Below are positions 1 through 5,840 of a stretch of 15,593 bases of DNA, in pieces. The notes beneath the pieces are model-generated. The model searched no databases, had not been told where the DNA came from, and saw only the letters and a list, made by a program, of their open reading frames with translations. Each line of letters starts with the position of its first letter. The stretch's first letter is position 1. The position numbers and the translations under genes are program-made. This DNA is from JAZMZS01 sp045580775 (lineage in GTDB: Bacteria > Bacillota > Clostridia > Oscillospirales > CAG-272). The DNA lies in NCBI GenBank assembly GCA_045580775.1, contig JAZNOK010000018.1:1-15593 (forward strand), given 5' to 3'.

Positions 1-659
1 TAATCGTTCCATATCCACATCAACTCCAAAATAGCCACGGATATGACTGTGGGTTTCATTATCGGGAATACAACGGAAAAGAACGTCCGCACAGGACCGC
101 AGCCGTCAATGGTTGCCGCTTCCTCGATCTCCAGGGGAATGCTTTTTACAAATCCTCCGAACATAAATACAGCCAGCCCCGCACCGAATCCCAGGTATAT
201 CAGCACAATTCCTATAGGATTTCCCAGGGAAAGCATGTTTGCCATTTGCGGCAGAGTGTACATGACAGTCTGGAAAGGAACGACCATAGATATTACGCAC
301 AGGGTATAAAAAAACCTGCTGATTCTTGAGCGGTGTCTGGTAATATACCATGCACACATAGACGTGCACAGTACGATCACAGCCGTTGATGCAATAGTAA
401 TGAAAACAGAATAAAGAACTGCCATATAAAATGGGTATGATCCGCTGGTTATGCCGTTGATATAATTTTCAAAACCGACAAAATACTCACCCATCGGCAA
501 AGAAAACGGAGAAGAAGATATCTCTCGTCTGTCCTTAAAGGAGTTTACAAGGACTATCACTATCGGCAGTATATATACCGCACTTATAACCGAAAATACC
601 GCACAAAGAACGGAGTTTGTTATCCGCCTCTCGCCGGGTTTTTTTGAGTTATTGTTCAT
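1..659 (-). CDS. Carbohydrate ABC transporter permease, MalG type (CUT1), 3' end cut by the window edge
   Basis: Inner-membrane permease of a CUT1 sugar importer; it pairs with the MalF-like permease just upstream and docks an MsmX/MalK-type ATPase. The ATG is at 659-657 and 219 codons are visible; the family is about 275-280 residues, so roughly 60 C-terminal residues lie outside the window. A first membrane segment runs over about residues 15-38, followed by the usual extracellular loop and further hydrophobic segments. The diagnostic EAA cytoplasmic loop is present: EEAATIDGCGP at about residues 179-189, continuing through FFSVVFPIMKPT. The visible part ends in WIWNDY, typical of MalG proteins. 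Its start overlaps the malF-like stop as ATGA (656-659), indicating translational coupling. The sugar cannot be told from the permease. Not a shadow frame: the frame is open throughout and all family motifs are in register. Confidence 0.95.
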   Translation of the reverse strand, partial: MNNNSKKPGERRITNSVLCAVFSVISAVYILPIVIVLVNSFKDRREISSSPFSLPMGEYFVGFENYINGITSGSYPFYMAVLYSVFITIASTAVIVLCTSMCAWYITRHRSRISRFFYTLCVISMVVPFQTVMYTLPQMANMLSLGNPIGIVLIYLGFGAGLAVFMFGGFVKSIPLEIEEAATIDGCGPVRTFFSVVFPIMKPTVISVAILELMWIWND

Positions 660-1591
660 TGCTGCAGCTCTCCTTTCTTTGTAATTCTCAGCTGTACCAG
701 AGATATTACCACTACAATCAGAAAGAATATGATACTTTTTGCCTGAGCGATACCGTTCGCTGATAGATATGTCTCAGAGAACTGATCTACAATGTTTCGT
801 GCAATCGTTGCGGCTGTCTGTATGCTCTGTCCGTCATCCAGCACGACAGAGGGATTTGACGATGTTATGAGTGCGGCGTTCTGGTCATAGAGCTTGAAAG
901 AATTTGTGAGAGTCAGAAAGGTGCAAATGGTGATCGACGGACGTACCATCGGTACAGTAACCCGAAACAGGGCCTTTGTAGGTGTAGCTCCGTCAATTTT
1001 TGCGGCTTCAAGCAAAGTCTCAGGGACACTTTGCAGTCCGGCGATATAAATTATCATCATATAGCCTATTTGTTGCCAGCATGTTAGTATCACAAGACCC
1101 CAAAAAGCGTTTTGCGTGTTCGATGTGACATTCATCGAGTAGTTTTGCAAAATACCGTTGAGTATTATTTGCCATATAAACCCAAGAACTATACCGCCGA
1201 TAAGATTGGGCATGAAAAATACTGTTCGGAACAGATTTGTGCCTTTGATAGCTCTGGTGAGGACCAGAGCTACGGCAAACGCAACAATGTTTATTATGAC
1301 TACAGTTACCACGGTAAATACAGCACTGAATCCAAAAGAATACCAAAATTGCCTGTCGGTGAGAGCACGAGCATAATTATCAAACCCCACAAAGCTCAGT
1401 TTGCTGACTGTGCGAAATTCAAAAAAAGAAAGATAGATACCCCACAAAAAAGGAAATAAAAAACCAATGCAGAAGGCTATTACCGTGGGAAAAAAGAATA
1501 TCGGTGCATACCGTGACAGGGAAGAGTACAGCGGCTTTTTGTGCTTGTTGACTGTTGTTCTCAGATTATCTGAGCTTGCAATGTTTTTCAT
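656..1591 (-). CDS. Carbohydrate ABC transporter permease, MalF type (CUT1)
   Basis: The 311-residue partner permease of the MalG-like protein; together they form the translocation pore of a sugar importer. Hydrophobic segments are visible at about residues 28-56, 85-113, 126-145, 162-185, 218-230 and 284-302. The EAA loop is at about 194-216 (LLEAAKIDGATP, then FRVTVPMVRPS), the contact site for the ATPase. A polar loop of about 45 residues (approximately 240-285) sits between the last two segments, where MalF relatives contact the binding protein. The start ATG (1591-1589) has GAGG five bases upstream. The gene begins 12 bases after the binding-protein stop and overlaps the next permease by four bases, so the three form one operon. 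No ATPase gene is seen in this window; many Firmicutes use one shared MsmX-type ATPase. Confidence 0.95.
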   Translation of the reverse strand: MKNIASSDNLRTTVNKHKKPLYSSLSRYAPIFFFPTVIAFCIGFLFPFLWGIYLSFFEFRTVSKLSFVGFDNYARALTDRQFWYSFGFSAVFTVVTVVIINIVAFAVALVLTRAIKGTNLFRTVFFMPNLIGGIVLGFIWQIILNGILQNYSMNVTSNTQNAFWGLVILTCWQQIGYMMIIYIAGLQSVPETLLEAAKIDGATPTKALFRVTVPMVRPSITICTFLTLTNSFKLYDQNAALITSSNPSVVLDDGQSIQTAATIARNIVDQFSETYLSANGIAQAKSIIFFLIVVVISLVQLRITKKGELQQ

Positions 1592-1603
1592 GTCAACCTC
1601 GTT

Positions 1604-2923
1604 TTAGTGTGTTTTGTTGTATTCGTTTGACCATCCTCGTACAAAAGCACTCCTGACGGCTTCCCAGTCTCCGCGTCCTTCTGCGTAAGCGGTAAGAGCC
1701 CCTCCTACACCGTCTTTCCACGCATCAGACGGAATGGTTGAAAAAACCCAGCTGACAGGTGTTTTTCCCTCGTCAATATATCTTTGTGCATCAGCAATAA
1801 GTGGGTTTGAGGAATTTTTTGCTTTTTTAAAAGGAGAAACAAACCCCATGTCATCTGCAAGAGCAGCAGTACCTTCTTCGCTTGTAACTACCCATCCGAG
1901 AAAGTCCAGGGTTGCCTTGATGTCGCTTTCTTTTGCATCCTTGTTTACGCACCAGTAGTTTTCCGATCCTGTACACAGTCCTTGAGATTCCTCTCCCTGA
2001 ACTCCAATATAAATGGGCAGCATACCTATCTCATCTGTTTTGAGCTTTCCGTCTCCTGTTACATCATTTGCTGCCCATGTGCCGTTTTGATAGAATACAG
2101 CACGTCCCTTCGAAAATTCAGCCGATGCATCGTCGCCTGTTTTTGTGGCAATTTGAGTTTTGTCGCAGCTTGAGTTGTTTATATACAGATCCCAGATATC
2201 CTTGTAGTTTGAGAGATATGTGCCGTCGATAGCTTCCGCGTTTGTAATATTTTTGTCCTTATATTCGTAGTACAGCGGCATATTTGCAAGATGGGTCTTG
2301 AATCTCCAGTCGCTGGAACCTTCCATTCCAGGAGAGGTGAATGCACCATCTACACCAAGTTCATTCTTGTGGCTTTGTATCTCTTCTGCTACTGTTTTGA
2401 GCCTTTCAAACGAGTTGATGTCAGAGACGTTTTTGATACTTGACCAATCTGAAGAAAAATAACGGTTGAGCAGTGTCTTATTATAAATGATACCATAGCT
2501 TTCGATGACGTATGCGATACCGAGGACTTGGTTGTTGTCCTTTAGTGCAAACTCTTGGCTTGTAAGCTCAGAGTATACCTGTGAGTCTGAGAGATCGTAG
2601 CAGTAGTCACGCCAGTTCGATAGTCCCACAGGGCCGTTTACCTGGAACAGTGTAGGGGCGTTTGACTTCGATATCTCACTTGTCAAAGTGGCCTCATACT
2701 CTCCTGATGCGGCGGTAAGGACTGTTACCTCTACTCCGGTTTTGTCTTTATAGGTCTGGGCGAGCTTTATCCATGCGGCGTTCTGTTCAGGCTTGAAGTT
2801 CAGATAGTATACCCGTCCTCCATCGGAGCTTGTCTGATTGTTGCAAGAACAAAAAGAACAGATAGCTCCTATAAACAGAGTGAAGCAGAGTATCAGAGTC
2901 AGAATTTTATTTTTGTTTTTCAT
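1604..2923 (-). CDS. Extracellular sugar-binding lipoprotein of the CUT1 ABC importer
   Basis: Solute-binding component, 439 residues from the chosen start, a usual length for the SBP_bac_1 family. The frame is open further upstream to 3007, but I choose the ATG at 2923-2921: it has GGAG (2933-2930) six bases upstream and opens directly onto a lipoprotein signal peptide. This has a basic N-terminus (KNKNK), a hydrophobic core, and a Cys-rich end where Cys27 (in FCSC-NN) is the probable lipidated residue. The mature protein has features seen in sugar-binding proteins: an early YYLNFKPEQNAAW strand-helix and the GRAVFYQNGTWAAND segment. It is anchored outside the membrane and delivers substrate to the two downstream permeases. 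No regulator or glycosidase is adjacent, so the ligand is unknown. The upstream 569-base gap contains several repeat and hairpin signals that may regulate this operon. Confidence 0.93.
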   Translation of the reverse strand: MKNKNKILTLILCFTLFIGAICSFCSCNNQTSSDGGRVYYLNFKPEQNAAWIKLAQTYKDKTGVEVTVLTAASGEYEATLTSEISKSNAPTLFQVNGPVGLSNWRDYCYDLSDSQVYSELTSQEFALKDNNQVLGIAYVIESYGIIYNKTLLNRYFSSDWSSIKNVSDINSFERLKTVAEEIQSHKNELGVDGAFTSPGMEGSSDWRFKTHLANMPLYYEYKDKNITNAEAIDGTYLSNYKDIWDLYINNSSCDKTQIATKTGDDASAEFSKGRAVFYQNGTWAANDVTGDGKLKTDEIGMLPIYIGVQGEESQGLCTGSENYWCVNKDAKESDIKATLDFLGWVVTSEEGTAALADDMGFVSPFKKAKNSSNPLIADAQRYIDEGKTPVSWVFSTIPSDAWKDGVGGALTAYAEGRGDWEAVRSAFVRGWSNEYNKTH

Positions 2924-2943
2924 GATTTGCTCCAATTCTGCGA

Positions 2944-2964
2944 GGGACACAAATTGTGTGTCCC
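2944..2964 (-). promoter_or_regulatory. Perfect hairpin/palindrome in the leader of the sugar-importer operon
   Basis: Arms GGGACACA (2944-2951) and TGTGTCCC (2957-2964) are perfectly complementary around a 5-base loop. The element lies 10 bases upstream of the ribosome binding site of the binding-protein gene. As RNA it would be a stable leader hairpin; as DNA it is a symmetric protein-binding site. There is no U-run, so it is not a normal intrinsic terminator. Seen directly; the role is inferred. Confidence 0.55.
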
Positions 2965-3036
2965 CGCATATATGATTTGTTATTAGTATGTACGCTTTCT
3001 GCAGCAATTAGTATCATTAAATAAAAATATCATCAT

Positions 3037-3076
3037 ACACAAATTCAAATATGCATGCGTACTTCGACACAAATTC
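3037..3076. repeat. Two ACACAAATTC direct repeats 30 bp apart; a third ACACAAATT lies at 2947
   Basis: ACACAAATTC occurs at 3037-3046 and again at 3067-3076, exactly 30 bp apart, i.e. close to three helical turns. The first nine bases recur at 2947-2955, inside the perfect palindrome in the operon leader. Repeats on one face of the helix upstream of a sugar operon resemble activator or repressor sites. No regulator gene is in the window, so this is only a candidate. Confidence 0.4.
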
Positions 3077-3083
3077 GGAAGAT

Positions 3084-3111
3084 TTTACATGAAATGGAGT
3101 ATTATTATAAT
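3084..3111 (+). promoter_or_regulatory. Sigma-A-like promoter pointing rightward into a gene-free region
   Basis: TTTACA (3084-3089, five of six consensus bases) is followed after 16 bases by a perfect TATAAT (3106-3111). Transcription would start near 3117-3119 and read toward 3200. No plus-strand protein gene follows; the nearest plus-strand gene is dapA, over 6 kb away. The region is AT-rich, which raises the chance of an accidental match. The structured sequence right after it makes a real promoter more likely. Confidence 0.45.
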
Positions 3112-3114
3112 ACT
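3098..3114. promoter_or_regulatory. 17-bp perfect palindrome overlapping the -10 box: operator candidate
   Basis: AGTATTAT (3098-3105), one central base, then ATAATACT (3107-3114): perfect two-fold symmetry with 8-base arms. It covers the -10 box of the rightward promoter and lies about 175 bases upstream of the sugar-binding protein gene. A dimeric repressor bound here would block the rightward promoter and could also affect the leftward operon. AT-richness makes chance palindromes commoner than usual. Confidence 0.4.
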
Positions 3115-3117
3115 ACC

Positions 3118-3204
3118 CAAAACATTGATTCGGAGTTTTCCACATTTGCTGTGTGAAAAATGTGAAAAACTCGATCTGCAAATCCGCATTCCAATGCGGA
3201 TTTT
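3118..3204 (+). ncRNA. Candidate small structured RNA (about 90 nt)
   Basis: Downstream of the rightward promoter lies a long stem-loop: the left arm at 3133-3147 and right arm at 3158-3172 match in 14 of 15 positions around a 10-base loop. Eight bases later a second, GC-containing hairpin (arms 3180-3190 and 3193-3203, perfect over 11 bases around CC, so the real loop is larger) runs into TTTT at 3201-3204, resembling a weak intrinsic terminator. Promoter, stem and terminator-like stem in about 120 bases without a convincing reading frame is the layout of a bacterial sRNA. TTTTCCACATTT from the left arm recurs at 3242-3253. I recognise no known RNA family. An alternative is that the stems act on DNA or on a minus-strand leader. 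Confidence 0.3.
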
Positions 3205-3437
3205 AACTTGAAACTGTTATTTTGAGGAAAAACAGACCGGCTTTTCCACATTTTGGATAGAAGGAAGAAATGTATAATTATGTGTTTTACTAAACTATTT
3301 TGATCATATACGCTTTCAATAAACATTTCAGAATGAAATAAAAATCGTGCTTTGATACGCGTAGTGATGCCTGCTATGACAATTGTTTTATGGTGGATCG
3401 TTGTTTTTGACTAATAATCGAAGTATTCTTTGAGTAG
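3205..3437. other. Gene-free AT-rich stretch between the sugar-importer leader and the kinase terminator
   Basis: I see no gene here. It holds a second copy of TTTTCCACATTT (3242-3253; first copy 3136-3147), a short imperfect hairpin around 3212-3233, and the 8-base palindrome TACGCGTA at 3356-3363. I could not place a convincing leftward promoter for the sugar operon here or nearer its start. The best match, TTGAAT-17-TTTATT on the minus strand around 3019-3048, is weak. Confidence 0.5.
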
Positions 3438-3486
3438 AAAAAACAGTACAGCCGGACACATGAAGTGTGCCGAACTGTACTGTTTT
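3438..3486 (-). terminator. Intrinsic terminator of the htrA / two-component unit
   Basis: On the minus strand a long stem (outer arms 3475-3486 and 3440-3451, 12 perfect pairs, plus an inner stem with a small internal loop and bulge) ends in six U residues (3443-3438). It begins 7 bases after the kinase stop codon. The outer stem is nearly symmetric, but plus-strand use would lack a gene to terminate. Confidence 0.9.
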
Positions 3487-3492
3487 CGTAAT

Positions 3493-5073
3493 TTATTGAT
3501 CTTTTGTTGTGTGAAGTTTGAACCAAAATACAGAACCGTGCCCGAGCTTGCTTGTAACGCCGAATGCGGCATTGTGTGCATCGAGAATGTCTTTTACTAT
3601 GCTAAGTCCGATCCCCATTCCAACCTCGGAGCGTTTGTGGAACTTGTCTGCACGGTAGTAGCGTTGCCATATCTTAGGTAGTTTTTCCGGTTCAATGCCA
3701 TCTCCCGTGTCGCATATTTCTATCATGACTATCGAGTCTGCTGTAGTTTGCCTTACATACACTTGTTTATCTGTGCCGGTATAATTGATAGCATTTCCGA
3801 TTAGGTTATACAGAACTTGGGAAATCTTCTCCTTGTCAGCATAGACGTGTGCATCTTCCTGTGCATCAAGGGTAATTGCGTATCCTTTGTTTTCGTTTAA
3901 TTTTTCAAAACGGCTGACCGTTTCACGTACAAGCTCTGTCAGATCGAAGTTCTCGTATTTGAGATCTTTTGCGTCTTTTTGCAGCTTTGATATTTCGAGC
4001 AGGTTGTTTACCAGAGAACTCAGCCTTTTTGTTTCGTCGATAATCACCTGAACGTTCTCAGGGGTATTTTCTCCTGGTATATCTCGCATTACTTCTGCAT
4101 ATCCACCTATCATAGTCAGAGGTGTGCGAAGATCGTGTGAGATATTTGATATGAGCTCATTTTGCATTTTTTCGAGCTTGGAGAGCTCCTTTGCCGCATA
4201 TTCCAGTGTGCTCGAAAGTTCATCTATCTCTCTGCAACCGCCGCCTTCAAAGGTGATGTCATATTGGCCCTTTCCGAGCAACTTTGCTTTTTCGTTAATT
4301 TTCGAGATAGGTGCCGACACTCTGTATGAGAAGAGAAGTGCTGTACACAGAGAAAAGACAATACATAACAGCGTGATAATGCTCAGCTGGATTTTGATCG
4401 TTTCGCTGATATTACCTACAGGTGTGAGAGAACAGTCAAATAGTATGAGACGGTCTGCACCGTTATCGGCAGATACTATCTTTGAGTAGACCAGACGCTG
4501 AGCTGCGACCGAGTCTGAGCTTTGTGTGTCTGAGGGGAACTGTTCTTGCGTTGTTGGTTTCGTCGGAAGAGTATCGGGTGTTGTTTGCTGAGGAATCTGC
4601 GGGAGTGCTTCATCTGCGGCAGGATTTTTGTTTTTGTCGGAATCGGGCTTTTTGATCGCTATATCTGAAAAGTCAAACTCCTGTATGTATTCCCCTCCGT
4701 TGGATTTTGCCTTGCTGTATATACCTCTGAGCATTTCGGTTCCGAAATGACGGATCAGACTGTTTGGATGCTCGCTCGAACGGGCAAGTACCTCTCCTTT
4801 TGAATTGCACACAAGTATGCTTATGTCCGGATCAGCGGATGCAAAGTCAGTATGCTGCTGAAGCTCTTGGTCGCCGATACCCCTGTAACTTATCGCGGTG
4901 TCTTTGATGTTACTTACTGTCACATGGTAATAAAATTCATCCAGCAAAAATATCTGAAACACCCACAGAAGAGCAACGGTAAACAGACACAGTGCACATA
5001 AATATGCAAAAGCTTTATACTTTAGAGTAGGTCGCTTGATATATTTGCTTTTCTTAGTTGGGTTTCGGTGCAT
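3493..5073 (-). CDS. Sensor histidine kinase, membrane-bound, partner of the OmpR-type regulator
   Basis: A classical transmembrane kinase of 526 residues. TM1 is at about 21-44 and TM2 at about 226-251; between them is a sensor region of about 180 residues with a Pro/Thr/Gln/Ser-rich linker (about 157-187) next to TM2. A HAMP linker follows (about 252-302). The HisKA H-box is NISHDLRTPL with phospho-His313. The ATPase domain has an N-box (NLIGNAINYT, about 423-432), G1 (DTGDGIEP, about 455), F-box (WQRYYRADK) and G2 (GMGIGLSI, about 486). All catalytic motifs are intact. The start is ATG 5073-5071; the TTG just before it (5076) is a possible alternative. Either start overlaps the regulator gene by about 20 bases, so translation is coupled. 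Following htrA, it plausibly senses envelope or secretion stress, but the signal is not readable from sequence. An intrinsic terminator follows directly. Confidence 0.95.
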   Translation of the reverse strand: MHRNPTKKSKYIKRPTLKYKAFAYLCALCLFTVALLWVFQIFLLDEFYYHVTVSNIKDTAISYRGIGDQELQQHTDFASADPDISILVCNSKGEVLARSSEHPNSLIRHFGTEMLRGIYSKAKSNGGEYIQEFDFSDIAIKKPDSDKNKNPAADEALPQIPQQTTPDTLPTKPTTQEQFPSDTQSSDSVAAQRLVYSKIVSADNGADRLILFDCSLTPVGNISETIKIQLSIITLLCIVFSLCTALLFSYRVSAPISKINEKAKLLGKGQYDITFEGGGCREIDELSSTLEYAAKELSKLEKMQNELISNISHDLRTPLTMIGGYAEVMRDIPGENTPENVQVIIDETKRLSSLVNNLLEISKLQKDAKDLKYENFDLTELVRETVSRFEKLNENKGYAITLDAQEDAHVYADKEKISQVLYNLIGNAINYTGTDKQVYVRQTTADSIVMIEICDTGDGIEPEKLPKIWQRYYRADKFHKRSEVGMGIGLSIVKDILDAHNAAFGVTSKLGHGSVFWFKLHTTKDQ

Positions 5074-5749
5074 CAAATCGGTATCCCACCCCTCTCAGAG
5101 TAACGATAAATTTGCTGTATTCACCCAAGCTGTGTCGGAGCAGCTTTATATGAGTGTCAAGCGTTCTGTCGCCGCCATAGAAATCATACCCCCATACCTC
5201 ACAGATCAGTTTTTCTCTGGTGAGGGCAATATTTCTGTTTCTGACAAGGTAAAAGAGCAGATCATATTCTTTAGGCGATATGCTTATCGGTTGGTTGTCG
5301 ATATATACTATTCTCGCTGTAAAGTCTACGCGAAGCCCTTCGATCTCAAATACTTCATTTCTGCTATCAGGCTCGGACTGTGCGGACTTGTTTCTTCGTT
5401 TTAGAATAGCTTCTATTCTCAGCATGAGCTCCTTTGGAGAGAACGGCTTTACTACATAGTCGTCTATACCAAGCTCAAAGCCGTTTATCTTGTCATATTC
5501 TTCGCCTCTTGCCGAGAGCATGATTATAGGAACATCACTCTGCTTTCTAATTTCTCTGCATGCAGAAAAACCGTCAAGTTCAGGCATCATTATATCCATT
5601 ATGATCATATCAAATGTATACTGGCGGCACATACCGAGTGCTGCAATGCCGTCTGCCGCTTCATAAATTTTGTGACCTTCGAATTCGGCGTATTTTTTGA
5701 TCAGTTCTCTGATCTTGACTTCGTCATCTACTACAAGAATATTGTACAT
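5054..5749 (-). CDS. OmpR/PhoB-family response regulator
   Basis: A 231-residue two-domain transcription factor phosphorylated by the adjacent kinase. The receiver domain (about 1-118) has the acidic pair D8-D9, phospho-acceptor D52 (in MIIMDIMMPELDG), S79 at the Thr/Ser switch position and K101 (VVKPFSP). The C-terminal winged helix (about 130-231) ends with DRTLDTHIKLLRHSL and GVGYRF, the recognition-helix and wing signature of the OmpR family. The start ATG 5749-5747 has GGAGG four bases upstream. The gene lies 91 bases after htrA and overlaps the kinase gene. I see no convincing promoter in the gap, so it is probably co-transcribed with htrA, with a hairpin in between. By analogy with CssR of Bacillus, htrA is the likely target; a tandem repeat at the htrA promoter fits OmpR-family binding. 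Confidence 0.96.
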   Translation of the reverse strand: MYNILVVDDEVKIRELIKKYAEFEGHKIYEAADGIAALGMCRQYTFDMIIMDIMMPELDGFSACREIRKQSDVPIIMLSARGEEYDKINGFELGIDDYVVKPFSPKELMLRIEAILKRRNKSAQSEPDSRNEVFEIEGLRVDFTARIVYIDNQPISISPKEYDLLFYLVRNRNIALTREKLICEVWGYDFYGGDRTLDTHIKLLRHSLGEYSKFIVTLRGVGYRFDAPKPN

Positions 5750-5794
5750 ATTGCCTCCGACTCAAAAGTATGAGCTGTGAGTGAAATTGCAAAG

Positions 5795-5829
5795 CGGTGC
5801 GAAAAACCAATGCTCTGTTTTTCGCACCG
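5795..5829 (-). terminator. 12-bp-stem hairpin between htrA and the response regulator (attenuator or partial terminator)
   Basis: Perfect arms CGGTGCGAAAAA (5795-5806) and TTTTTCGCACCG (5818-5829) enclose an 11-base loop. It starts 11 bases after the htrA stop. The T-run sits inside the stem and not after it, and the sequence after the stem on the minus strand is CTTTGC. Termination is therefore expected to be incomplete, or the stem may protect the htrA mRNA 3' end. Confidence 0.55.
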
Positions 5830-5840
5830 TGCGTGCTGTG

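Noticed and set aside
1..2923. AI-2 (Lsr-type) or ribose importer linked with luxS
   Set aside because: The permeases have MalF/MalG-type EAA loops of the CUT1 class, while Lsr and ribose systems are CUT2 with a different gene set; luxS is also over 10 kb away.
2924..3007. Upstream extension of the binding-protein gene by 28 codons
   Set aside because: It would place a polar stretch before the signal peptide and translate the leader hairpin; the internal ATG at 2923 has a good ribosome site.
3271..3294. Seven-codon plus-strand micro-ORF (MYNYVFY) after GAAGGA
   Set aside because: Too short to support; no conserved context, and it lies past the terminator-like hairpin.
3105..3326. 73-codon minus-strand open frame upstream of the sugar operon
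   Set aside because: No ribosome binding site before its ATG, composition unlike a protein, and it crosses the hairpins and promoter described above.
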